Source: Myxococcus xanthus (GTDB lineage Bacteria; Myxococcota; Myxococcia; Myxococcales; Myxococcaceae). From it: a stretch of 64,000 bases of DNA. This document shows, one piece after another, positions 41,057 to 49,302 of the stretch (positions are counted from its first letter, which is position 1; every line of letters starts with the position of its first letter). The DNA lies in contig NZ_CP017174.1 in the NCBI RefSeq assembly GCF_006402735.1, forward strand, positions 7,978,001 to 8,042,000, written 5' to 3'. Below the pieces are notes generated by a model. It made no database searches. It was not told where the DNA came from and saw only the letters and a list, made by a program, of their open reading frames with translations. The translations under genes were made by a program, and so were the position numbers.

Positions 41057-41827
41057 ATGTTCTTGAATGTGCTGCTCCAGGGGAGCGGCTTTCCACGGCT
41101 GCGCTCCACTGTCACCCTCGTGCAATCCCAACAGCGAAACATCCTGGTGGACAGCGGTCTGTGCGACGACGCGGAACGCTTGGTGCTGGCACTCAAGGAA
41201 CGCGGCCTGACACCGGATGACGTGGACGTGGTCGTCGCCACCCACCTTCACTACGACCACTGCGGCAATCACCTGCTGTTCCGCAACGCGCGGTACGTCG
41301 TGGGTGCCAAGGACTTCGTCGAGAACGCGCACTTCATCGAGGCGTATCACCAGGACCACACCCCTGGGAAAGCCGCGACCTCGGAGCTGCTGCGCGAGCA
41401 TTACCAGACGGTGAAGGAGTTCTATGTCCGGTCCATCGTACGTGAGGTGACTCGAAACATCGGATTCTACAACCGCGTGCTCGAACGTGACTCGCGCTTC
41501 GTCCCTGTCGACGGCAGCCATTGGCTGACGGAGGAGGTCGAGGTGCTGCCCACGCCGGGCCATACCCATGGACATATCTCCGTCGTCGCGCACCGCGCCC
41601 GCACGGACGATGAGGGCACGCCGCGAAAAATTCTCATCGCGGGGGATGCGCTCTTCACACGGAAGACCTTGGTGGAGAACGCCGAGCGGGAGCTCCAGCT
41701 CGCGCAGGACACCGAGCTCTACAGCCACACTCGCCGCAAGCTCCTCCGCGAATACCGCCACATCATCCCGGGTCACGACTGTCTGGTGGACACGGCGCCG
41801 TCCGAGCCACTGGAGAAGCTCTCGTGA
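41057..41827 (+). CDS. Metallo-beta-lactamase-fold hydrolase
   Basis: The protein has 256 residues. The HxHxDH motif is at His63-His68 (THLHYDHCGNH), with PTPGHTHGHISVV, LIAGDAL and HIIPGHD as the later metal ligands. It belongs to the MBLAC1/glyoxalase-II-like part of the superfamily. Embedded in a type II FAS/PKS-like operon, it most likely hydrolyses a thioester or lactone of the product or intermediate. Its stop overlaps the first ketosynthase start by 4 bases (GTGA). Confidence 0.85.
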   Translation: MFLNVLLQGSGFPRLRSTVTLVQSQQRNILVDSGLCDDAERLVLALKERGLTPDDVDVVVATHLHYDHCGNHLLFRNARYVVGAKDFVENAHFIEAYHQDHTPGKAATSELLREHYQTVKEFYVRSIVREVTRNIGFYNRVLERDSRFVPVDGSHWLTEEVEVLPTPGHTHGHISVVAHRARTDDEGTPRKILIAGDALFTRKTLVENAERELQLAQDTELYSHTRRKLLREYRHIIPGHDCLVDTAPSEPLEKLS

Positions 41828-43035
41828 GCCCCCATCGCGTCGTCATCACGGGCCTTGGCGTGACGGCCGCCAATGCGCTGTCCGCCGACGAGCTCGCCCA
41901 GGCCCTGGCGAACCGCCGCAGCGGCATCCGGCGGGCCGCCCCGTTCGACATCGAAGGCCGGACGTACTCCGCGGGCGTGGTGGACCTGCCAGACAAGGCG
42001 CCCGACGACGGGGTGGACCGGGTGTCGAAGCTGGCCCTCCACGCCGCGGAGCAGGCCCTTCACGACAGTGGGCTCGAAGCCCAGGGGAACTGGCGGGAGG
42101 AGACGGGGGTCATGCTGGGCACGAGCCGTGGGCCCGCCTTGTCCCTCGAACAGGTCATTCGCTCCGGAGGTGATGAGGACGCTCGCCGAAGACACTTCGG
42201 GGAGGTTCCCTTCTCCTCCATCGCGCGGAACGTCGCGGACCGGTTCGGACTGGGCGGCATCCTGTCCACCGTCACCATGGCCTGCGTGTCCAGCAGCCTC
42301 GCCATGGGCCGGGCACTGGACGAAATCCGTCAGGGCCGGGCCTCCGTGATGCTGGCGGGAGGGGCGGATGCACTGACCCTGCTCAGCTTCAGTGGCTTCT
42401 CCGTCCTGCGTGCCATGACGCCCACGGTGTGCCGCCCCTTCGACCATCGGCGCAATGGGATGGTGCTCGGCGAGGGCGCGGGCATCCTCGTGCTCGAGGA
42501 GTTGGACCACGCGCGCCAGCGGGGCGCTCGAATCCATGCGGAGCTGTGCGGCTGGGGAACGGCAGGCGATGCCCATCACCCCACCAGCCCACACCCCGAG
42601 GGCCGGGGGCTCCAACAGGCGATGACGCTCGCCTTGCGACAGGCGGGACTGACGACGGAGCAGATCGACTTCGTCAACCTCCACGGAACCGGGACGCCGG
42701 CCAATGACCCCGCGGAGTGCCACGCCCTACGAGGTGTCTTCGGTGCGCGAGCCACGTCGGTGCCGGTCAACTCCCTCAAGCCCTACTTCGGCCACACGCT
42801 GGGGGCCTCCGGCGCACTGGAGCTCATCGGCTCCGTGCTGGGCATGGCTCGTGACTTCCTCCCGCCTACCCTCAACTGCGAGGAACTGGACCCGAAGTGC
42901 GACGTCGACGTGGTGCGTGGCGAGGGCCGCGCCCAACGCATCGACACGCTGATGAGCACCAAGTCCGCGTTCGGCGGGGCGAACGTCGCCCTCATTGCCC
43001 GGCGCTTTCCAGGAACAGGGAGGACGGCACGATGA
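41824..43035 (+). CDS. Beta-ketoacyl-ACP synthase, intact (KS1)
   Basis: The 403-residue FabF-type thiolase-fold protein has the complete Cys-His-His set: Cys154 (VTMACVSSS), His287 (NLHGTGTPAND) and His324 (YFGHTLGASG). It carries out decarboxylative Claisen condensation with malonyl-ACP. The following gene, overlapping by 4 bases, encodes a KS-fold paralogue with both His replaced, so KS1 probably works as a KS/chain-length-factor-like heterodimer. It is closer in layout to aryl-polyene and dissociated PKS KS than to housekeeping FabF. Confidence 0.93.
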   Translation: MSPHRVVITGLGVTAANALSADELAQALANRRSGIRRAAPFDIEGRTYSAGVVDLPDKAPDDGVDRVSKLALHAAEQALHDSGLEAQGNWREETGVMLGTSRGPALSLEQVIRSGGDEDARRRHFGEVPFSSIARNVADRFGLGGILSTVTMACVSSSLAMGRALDEIRQGRASVMLAGGADALTLLSFSGFSVLRAMTPTVCRPFDHRRNGMVLGEGAGILVLEELDHARQRGARIHAELCGWGTAGDAHHPTSPHPEGRGLQQAMTLALRQAGLTTEQIDFVNLHGTGTPANDPAECHALRGVFGARATSVPVNSLKPYFGHTLGASGALELIGSVLGMARDFLPPTLNCEELDPKCDVDVVRGEGRAQRIDTLMSTKSAFGGANVALIARRFPGTGRTAR

Positions 43036-44054
43036 GCCGGCGCATCGTCATCAGCGGGCTCGGCGCGGTGTGTCCCCGGGCCACGGGACCTACAGCACTC
43101 TGGGAGCTCTTCTCCCGAGGCGACGCGGGCCCACCGTCCTCCTTGGCGGAGCGCATTCCCGACGCGGCGTTCGTGAAGCAGTCTTCCCAGCTGCGACACA
43201 TGGACCGGCTCGGGCGCATCGCGCTCACCGCGACCACGCTTGCCATCGAGGATGCCGGGCCCGGCAATCCCCTCCAGACAGGCATCGCGTTCGGCTCCGG
43301 CTACGGCTGCCTGCCCACGAACGAGGAGTACCTGGAAGGCATCCTGGAGCGAGGCGGCCGCTATGGAAACCCGGTGGTGTTCCAGAACACCGTCACCAAC
43401 GCGGCGACTGGCTACATCTCCATGGTGCACGACCTTCGCGGTCCCACCGCGACCCTGTGCTCGGGCCACGCCGCGGGGCTGGAGGCGCTTCGCTTCGGCT
43501 GCCAGCAAATCGAGGAGGGCCAGGCGGAGCGGATGGTGGTGGTGGGCGCGGACACCCTGAGCCCCATGCTCCTGGCGGGCCTCGCCCTGCCTGAGGCCAC
43601 ACGGGTGAGTGAAGCGGCGTGCGCCCTGGTCCTGGAGGAGCACACGCGGGCCCTGACGCGCGGCGCACACCGCCACGCGGAAGTCCTGGGCACCGGGCAC
43701 CGGGGAGGCTCGCTCACGAACCAGGCGCACACGCTGGCTCGCGCGGTGCGGGACGCGATGCACATGGCACGAATCGAGCCCGAGCAACTGGGCGCCGTCT
43801 TCTCCTGTGCTAGCGGCCGAGGAGACTTCGACGGATGGGAGCAGCGTGGGCTGCACGAAGCCCTCGGGGCGCACGCGGCGAAGGTGCCCGTGAGCTGTCC
43901 CAAGGACGTGCTTGGAGAGACGTTCAGCACGGCGGGCATGCTGGCGGTCGTGCTGGCCACGCGGGCCCTCGATAAGGGATGCGCGCTGGTCACCGCCCTG
44001 GGGGGTGAGGGCTGCGCCCTGGCCGTGGTGCTGCGCGGGGGTGCTCATGACTGA
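43032..44054 (+). CDS. Degenerate ketosynthase (KS2), chain-length-factor-like
   Basis: The 340-residue protein is about 60 residues shorter than KS1. The nucleophile position keeps Cys143 (TATLCSGHAAG). The first His motif is replaced by SCASGRGDFD (His to Ala), and GHTLGA reads GETFSTAG (His to Glu) while the preceding Lys is kept. Without both His it cannot decarboxylate malonyl-ACP normally. It begins inside the KS1 stop codon (ATGA), which supports a 1:1 heterodimer. Retention of Cys distinguishes it from classical CLFs, where Gln replaces it. Confidence 0.88.
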   Translation: MSRRIVISGLGAVCPRATGPTALWELFSRGDAGPPSSLAERIPDAAFVKQSSQLRHMDRLGRIALTATTLAIEDAGPGNPLQTGIAFGSGYGCLPTNEEYLEGILERGGRYGNPVVFQNTVTNAATGYISMVHDLRGPTATLCSGHAAGLEALRFGCQQIEEGQAERMVVVGADTLSPMLLAGLALPEATRVSEAACALVLEEHTRALTRGAHRHAEVLGTGHRGGSLTNQAHTLARAVRDAMHMARIEPEQLGAVFSCASGRGDFDGWEQRGLHEALGAHAAKVPVSCPKDVLGETFSTAGMLAVVLATRALDKGCALVTALGGEGCALAVVLRGGAHD

Positions 44055-44496
44055 GCACCCCATGGCCCGCATCTACAGCGGGACACCGCACCGGTTCCCC
44101 ATGCTGCTGGTCGACGCGGTGGAGGCGCTCTCACCGGGCTTTGGCAGGACGTTCAAGCAGGTCTCCGGCAACGAGATGATGTTCGAGCGTTTCGGAGACG
44201 CGCCCCCCGCCCTGCCCTCCTGCCTGCTGGTGGATGCCCTGGGACAGGTCGCCATCATGCTCCTGCGCGAGCCCGACGAAGTCACACCGTCGGTCTGGTA
44301 CCTCGGCGGCATCGAGGCAATGACATTTCACACACCCATCCCGGCCGGCAGCGTCCTGCGGATGGAAGCCAACATTCTCAAGCGGTGGCGGACCACGGTG
44401 CGCGTCGAGGTCAAGGCATGGGCCGACGCTGTCCCGGCCGCCAGCGGCGTCATGGTGCTTTCCCAGAGAGGTTCGAAATCACATGAGTCACCCTGA
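44047..44496 (+). CDS. Degenerate FabZ-like hot-dog protein
   Basis: The 149-residue protein overlaps KS2 by 8 bases. HRFPMLLVDAVEALSPGFG and CLLVDALGQVAIMLL align with FabZ. The catalytic His position is Phe (FERFGDAPPALP) and the catalytic Glu is Asp. The fold and dimer interface look intact, so it may be a structural partner of the intact dehydratase (40554-41036). In aryl-polyene synthesis the dehydratase is a heteromer of two FabZ-like proteins. It overlaps the next gene by 14 bases. Confidence 0.85.
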   Translation: MTEHPMARIYSGTPHRFPMLLVDAVEALSPGFGRTFKQVSGNEMMFERFGDAPPALPSCLLVDALGQVAIMLLREPDEVTPSVWYLGGIEAMTFHTPIPAGSVLRMEANILKRWRTTVRVEVKAWADAVPAASGVMVLSQRGSKSHESP

Positions 44497-45232
44497 AACA
44501 AACACACCCTTCCTGAACGGCTTGCTCCACCAGCAGGTGGTGCTGGTCACCGGAGCGGGACAGCCCATCGCCAATGCCATTGCACGGCGCCACGGGAAGG
44601 CCGAGGCACGTCTGGCCCTGGTGTTCCTACCAGAGCACGAGGCGGCGGCAACGGCACTCGCCAGGGAGCTGAGCGCGGAGCTGGCCCTGGCCTGCGAGTC
44701 TTCTGACGCACAGGCGGTGGGCACGGTGGTCCGCCGCGTCGCCACGGAATTGGGCCGCATCGACCTGCTCATCAACGCGTCATTGAGCCGCGCGGCCGGT
44801 CGACTCAGCGACTTGTCCGCCGAGCAGTGGAAGGCCGTGCTCGACCGCCAGTTGAGTGGGACAACGTGGTTCTGCAAGGAGGTCATCCGCCCGATGATGC
44901 GCAAGCGCTCGGGGCGCATCATCAACCTGCTGGATGCCGCTTCCGGAGGCGCGAGCCGAGTGGCCGCCGAAGGCATCACCGCGATGACGCGCGCGCTGGC
45001 GAACGAGGTGGCCCGGCAGGGCATCTCCGTGAACACGCTGGCGGTCCAACTCCTGGAAGAAGAGACAGCACACCTCTCCCCGGCGCAGCGCGAGCGGCTC
45101 GATGGCGAGCTGGGTCCTCTGGGGAGGCTCGGGAGCGCGGAGGAGATTGCGGAGGCCGTGCTCTTCCTCGGCTCGAGCGCGGCGAACCTCACGACGGGTC
45201 AGCGCCTGTCTGCCACCGGAGGTCTGTGGTGA
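44483..45232 (+). CDS. Degenerate short-chain dehydrogenase/ketoreductase-like protein
   Basis: The 249-residue Rossmann SDR resembles FabG overall (VVLVTGAGQPIANAIA, GRIDLLINASLS, GRIINLLDAASGG, NTLAVQ). The cofactor motif TGxxxGIG has become TGAGQPIA, NNAG has become NASL, and the YxxxK active site is replaced (Tyr to Ser, Lys to Ala in ASRVAAEGITAM). It is therefore unlikely to reduce anything. It directly precedes, with a 4-base overlap, an intact FabG-type reductase and may form a heterotetramer with it. Confidence 0.85.
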   Translation: MSHPETNTPFLNGLLHQQVVLVTGAGQPIANAIARRHGKAEARLALVFLPEHEAAATALARELSAELALACESSDAQAVGTVVRRVATELGRIDLLINASLSRAAGRLSDLSAEQWKAVLDRQLSGTTWFCKEVIRPMMRKRSGRIINLLDAASGGASRVAAEGITAMTRALANEVARQGISVNTLAVQLLEEETAHLSPAQRERLDGELGPLGRLGSAEEIAEAVLFLGSSAANLTTGQRLSATGGLW

Positions 45233-46002
45233 GTGAATCCCAGGCAACACGTCAGCGGTTCCAGCAGCAGACGGTCATCATCACGGGCGGCTCGCGTGGC
45301 ATTGGCAAGGCCATTGCCCTCGCCTTCGCCGCGGAGGGCGCGGACATCGTCCTCAACTACGGGAGCAACGCGGAGGCCGCGCGTCAGGCCGCCGCGGAGG
45401 TCGAATCACAGGGCCGCCGCTGCGTGCTGGTCCCCGGCTCGGTCGCCAGCCCCGACGTGCCGGGGCAGCTCCGGGAGGCGGCGCTCGCGAACTTCGGCCG
45501 CATCGATGTGCTCGTGAACAACGCCGGCATCAGCCGGGATGGGCACCTGATGATGCTCCAGGCCGCGGCCTGGCGGGAGACGGTGGACGTCAACCTCTAC
45601 GGCGCGCTCGCATGCTGTCAGGCGGTCATCCCCACCATGGTGCAGCAAGGCCGTGGCGCCATCATCAACATGTCCTCCTCCGCCGGAATCCGGGGACGCG
45701 CGGGACAGGTGCCCTACGCCGCGACCAAAGGGGCCTTGATTGGGCTGACGCAGGCGCTGGCGGGGGAGCTGGGGCCGCATGGCATCCGGGTGAACTGCGT
45801 GGCGCCTGGCTTCGTGGAGACGGAGATGGTCGCGGGACTGATGAACCGTCCCGGCGTCCGTGAGGGCTTCATCCAGGCCACCCCCATCCGCCGGCTTGGC
45901 ACCGTGGAGGATGTCGCCAACGCCACGCTCTTCCTGGCGTCGCCAGAGAGCGCCTACGTGGTGGGCGACGTGCTGCGCGTGAATGGCGGGCTGGTGCTGT
46001 AG
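45229..46002 (+). CDS. 3-oxoacyl-ACP reductase, intact (FabG-type)
   Basis: The protein is 257 residues from GTG 45229, overlapping the degenerate SDR (GTGA). TGGSRGIG cofactor loop, NNAG, Ser150 (NMSSSAG), Tyr163 and Lys167 (YAATKGAL) give a complete active site. It reduces 3-oxoacyl-ACP to 3-hydroxyacyl-ACP with NADPH. Together with KS1/KS3 and the FabZ-like dehydratase it can run a complete unsaturated two-carbon extension cycle. No enoyl reductase is present in the operon, so the product should keep its double bonds (polyene-like). Confidence 0.92.
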   Translation: MSESQATRQRFQQQTVIITGGSRGIGKAIALAFAAEGADIVLNYGSNAEAARQAAAEVESQGRRCVLVPGSVASPDVPGQLREAALANFGRIDVLVNNAGISRDGHLMMLQAAAWRETVDVNLYGALACCQAVIPTMVQQGRGAIINMSSSAGIRGRAGQVPYAATKGALIGLTQALAGELGPHGIRVNCVAPGFVETEMVAGLMNRPGVREGFIQATPIRRLGTVEDVANATLFLASPESAYVVGDVLRVNGGLVL

Positions 46003-46064
46003 CGCGCCGTCCGCGTTCGTCTGTCTTTTCAAGGAATCGCGCAACACGGGCTGAGAGGAACAGG

Positions 46065-47300
46065 ATGAGCAACAAAGTCGTCGTTACCGGCATTGGCGTT
46101 CTCACGCCCATTGGCAACAACCTGGCGGAGTTCTCCGAGGGGCTGCGCTCGGGGAGAGACGGCATCGCGCCCGTCACCCATTTCGATGCCAGCAAGCATC
46201 GCTGTCAGTCCGCTGGCGAGCTGAAGAACATCGATTTCTCGGCGCACTTCAGCCCCGAGGAACTGCCCTACCTCAGTCGCGGCGCCCAGATGATTCGCGT
46301 GGCGGCGGCGCAAGGGCTGGCGGCATCCGGGCTGGACCTGGAGGTCGAGGATCGCTCGCGCGTTGGCGTGGTGCTTGGAACCAACCTGGGAGGGATGCCG
46401 GCGAGGAAGGAGGGCTACGCCGCGCTGCACTACCCCTACCGGCGCGGACGGGCGGGTCCAAAGGAGTCGTGGCGCGCCCTGGTGCTCGACAGCTTCATCT
46501 GCGCCATGAGCGACCACGTCGCCAGCCAGTACCAACTGGGGGGACTCAGCCTGGTCATGTCCACCGCGTGCAGCGCGGGCCTGCATGCCCTGGGTGTGGC
46601 GATGGATGCGATTCGCTCCGGGCGGTCCGAGGTGATGCTCGCGGGCGGAGTCGATCCGCTCAGTGAGATGCCCCAGGCCGGCTTCGGCGTCCTGCGCTCC
46701 CTGGCGAGCGACAAGCTGCGGCCCTTCAGCAAGGACCGGGATGGGACGCTGCTGGGCGAGTCCGCCTCCCTGTGGGTGCTGGAGAGCGAGGCCCACGCGA
46801 AGCGCCGCGGAGCGAACATCCTGGCGGAGCTCGCGGGCTACGGAGGCTCCACGGACGCCTACCACATGACCCGGCCCGACGAGACGGGGCGCGGCCCCGC
46901 GCGGGCCATGCAGGCGGCGCTCGCGAGCGCGGGCATGAAGCCCGAGCAGATTGGCTATATCAAGGCGCACGGCACGGGCACGCCGGCCAATGACGTCATC
47001 GAGACACGCGCCATCAAGCATGTCTTTGGCGAGCAGACCCGGGTCCCCGTCAGCTCCATCAAGGCGATGGTCGGCCACAGCCTCGGTTCCAGCGGCGCCA
47101 TGGAGGCGGCCGCCGCGGTGGTGGCGCTGAACGGTGGCTTCCTGCCGCCCACGCTGCACCTGGATACGCCAGACCCCGAGTGCGACCTGGACTACGTGCC
47201 CCATCACAGCCGGCCCGCGAAGCTGGAAGCGGTGCTCTCCAACGCGTTTGGCTTTGGCGGCAACAACGCCGCGATGGTCTTCCGCCGCTGGGAGGGCTGA
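46065..47300 (+). CDS. Beta-ketoacyl-ACP synthase, intact (KS3)
   Basis: The 411-residue FabF-type enzyme has Cys169 (MSTACSAGLHAL), His302 (KAHGTGTPAND) and His338 (MVGHSLGSSG). It starts 62 bases after the ketoreductase, the largest gap in the biosynthetic part, so an internal promoter is possible. It is clearly different from KS1, suggesting a separate step (initiation or a later extension). The next gene overlaps by one base and is a catalytically dead KS paralogue. Confidence 0.93.
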   Translation: MSNKVVVTGIGVLTPIGNNLAEFSEGLRSGRDGIAPVTHFDASKHRCQSAGELKNIDFSAHFSPEELPYLSRGAQMIRVAAAQGLAASGLDLEVEDRSRVGVVLGTNLGGMPARKEGYAALHYPYRRGRAGPKESWRALVLDSFICAMSDHVASQYQLGGLSLVMSTACSAGLHALGVAMDAIRSGRSEVMLAGGVDPLSEMPQAGFGVLRSLASDKLRPFSKDRDGTLLGESASLWVLESEAHAKRRGANILAELAGYGGSTDAYHMTRPDETGRGPARAMQAALASAGMKPEQIGYIKAHGTGTPANDVIETRAIKHVFGEQTRVPVSSIKAMVGHSLGSSGAMEAAAAVVALNGGFLPPTLHLDTPDPECDLDYVPHHSRPAKLEAVLSNAFGFGGNNAAMVFRRWEG

Positions 47301-48556
47301 TGGAACACAAGGGGAAACGCATGGCAGGCGGTACGCAAATGACAGACGAGATGCGAGTGGTCATCACCGGCATGGGCGCGGTGTCCCCCTACGGGGCCGG
47401 CGTCCCTACCTTGCTGGACGCACTCGCCCAGGGACGCAGCGCCATCCGCCCCATCGACGACTTCGATGTGTCCGGGTGCGGCTGCAAACACGGGGCGCGC
47501 GTCCCGCAAGGGAGCCTCGCCGCGCTGACAGGCTCCAACAACCTGCGGCGGGCGCCTCGAGGGACGCAGTACACGATGCTCGCCACGGAGGAGGCGCTCC
47601 AGATGGCGGGGCATGGGCCCTCCACCTGGAACCCGGAGCGGGTGGGCGTGTTCCTGGGCACCTACCGGGCCATGGCGGAGGTCAGTCAGGACATCTGGCA
47701 CCGCATCATCACCAGCGAGCCCCGCTTCGTCCAACCGCTGCTGTTCCAGGAGACTGTGACGAACGCGGTGGCCAGCGCGCTCAGCATCCGCTGGGGCTGG
47801 CGCGGCACCAACTACGCCATCAGCGCGGGTAACGCCTGCGGCTTTCAGGTGCTCGCCCTGGCGGCGCAGGCGCTGCGCAGCGGACGGGCGGACGCCCTCA
47901 TCGCGGGCACGTTCGACCTGTTCACCACTGCCACCCACTTCGACATGGATGACATTGGCGTGCTAAGCGACACCAACGTGAGCCGCCCCTTCGACAGCAG
48001 GCGAGATGGCTACATCATGGGCGAGGGAGCGGCGGTGGTGGTGCTGGAGACGCTCGCCTCCGCGCGGGCGAGAGGCGCCACCCCGCTGGCGGAGATCGCG
48101 GGCCTGGGCGTGGCGCACGACGGGCACGCCTTCGGCATCCATCATCCGGAGGGCCGAGGACTGGCCTCCGCGATGAGCCAGGCGCTTCGCGACGCGGAGG
48201 CCTCGCCCGAGGCCGTGGACTACATCGCAGCCGCGAGCAACTCCACGCAGTCGTTGGATAGGGCGGAGGTGGCCGCGCTGAAGACGGTGATGGGCGCCGC
48301 GGCGCGCGCCATTCCCCTCAGCAGCGTGAAGGGGCTCATGGGCGAGGCGGAGTCCGCCAGCGACATGTTCAACCTGCTCGCCTGTATCAGCGCGGTTCGG
48401 GGTGGCGGGTTGCCAGTCCAGGGCGGCACCGAGCAGCCGGAGTTCGAGCTCAATCTGGTGCGCCAACCGCGGCCACACCGGTCCGTCCGGGCGGCCCTGG
48501 CGCACTCCTACTCGTTCGGGGGCAACGCCGGCGCGGCGTTGGTCCGGGCGCTCTAG
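47300..48556 (+). CDS. Degenerate ketosynthase (KS4), chain-length-factor-like
   Basis: The protein is 418 residues from ATG 47300 (TGATG junction with KS3; GGGAGGG upstream); a later ATG at 47339 is possible. The nucleophile Cys is replaced by Asn178 (SAGNACGFQV, with an off-register Cys180), the first His by Ala (IAAASNSTQSLD) and the second by Glu (KGLMGEAESASD). All three catalytic residues are gone, so it should be a structural or chain-length partner of KS3. KS2 and KS4 share the His-to-Ala and His-to-Glu changes, which argues for a common CLF-like role. Confidence 0.9.
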   Translation: MEHKGKRMAGGTQMTDEMRVVITGMGAVSPYGAGVPTLLDALAQGRSAIRPIDDFDVSGCGCKHGARVPQGSLAALTGSNNLRRAPRGTQYTMLATEEALQMAGHGPSTWNPERVGVFLGTYRAMAEVSQDIWHRIITSEPRFVQPLLFQETVTNAVASALSIRWGWRGTNYAISAGNACGFQVLALAAQALRSGRADALIAGTFDLFTTATHFDMDDIGVLSDTNVSRPFDSRRDGYIMGEGAAVVVLETLASARARGATPLAEIAGLGVAHDGHAFGIHHPEGRGLASAMSQALRDAEASPEAVDYIAAASNSTQSLDRAEVAALKTVMGAAARAIPLSSVKGLMGEAESASDMFNLLACISAVRGGGLPVQGGTEQPEFELNLVRQPRPHRSVRAALAHSYSFGGNAGAALVRAL

Positions 48557-48573
48557 CATCGAGGACGACAGAC

Positions 48574-49302
48574 ATGGCCAACTTGGAAGGGACAGCGGCA
48601 AGCACGGCGAACGAGGACGTGCTCCTGTCTCTGAACGACATCCGGCGCGACTACGTCCTGGGAGAAGCACGGGTCGAAGCCTTGAAAGGCGTCTCCCTGC
48701 GCATCCACCGGGGAGAGTTCGTCGCCATCTGGGGTCCGTCGGGCAGCGGCAAGTCCAGCCTGATGAACATCCTGGGGTTGGTGGACGCGCCCACCTCGGG
48801 TGAGGTGTCGCTGGAAGGCACGCCCATCGCGAAGCTGACGGACAACGCGCTCTCCGACTTGCGCAGCCGCAAGGTCGGCTTCGTCTTCCAGAGCTTCAAC
48901 CTCATCCCCGTGCTCAGCGCCCTGGAGAACGTCATGGTGCCGCTGCAGATTCAGGGCGTGGGCGCCGCCGAGGTACGCGAGCGCGCCAGTCAGGCGCTCA
49001 AGGACGTGGGCCTGGAGAATCAAGCCAGCGCGCGCCCGGACAAGATGAGTGGCGGTCAGCGCCAGCGCGTGGCGATTGCCCGCGCGCTCGTCACGTCGCC
49101 GTCCATCGTCGTGGCGGATGAGCCCACGGCCAACCTGGACTCGGAGAACAGCTACATGGTGGTCAAGCTCATGCGTGAGCTCAACCGCTCCAAGCGCGTC
49201 ACCTTCATCTTCACCACCCATGACCCGCGGCTCCTGGACCTGGTCGACCGGAAGCTCCTGCTCAAGGACGGTCTGCTCCAGGCGGACGAGGCTGTGCGAT
49301 GA
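48574..49302 (+). CDS. ABC transporter ATPase, LolD/MacB type
   Basis: The 242-residue cytosolic ATPase has Walker A (GPSGSGKSS), the Q-loop (FVFQSFNLIPVLSALENV), signature MSGGQRQRVAIARAL, Walker B plus Glu (VVADEPTANLD) and H-loop (FTTHD). It is highest in likeness to the LolD/FtsE/MacB group, which energises extrusion of lipids or lipoproteins. It overlaps the FtsX-like permease gene by 4 bases. In this operon it probably drives release or transport of the lipid or polyene product. Confidence 0.93.
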   Translation: MANLEGTAASTANEDVLLSLNDIRRDYVLGEARVEALKGVSLRIHRGEFVAIWGPSGSGKSSLMNILGLVDAPTSGEVSLEGTPIAKLTDNALSDLRSRKVGFVFQSFNLIPVLSALENVMVPLQIQGVGAAEVRERASQALKDVGLENQASARPDKMSGGQRQRVAIARALVTSPSIVVADEPTANLDSENSYMVVKLMRELNRSKRVTFIFTTHDPRLLDLVDRKLLLKDGLLQADEAVR

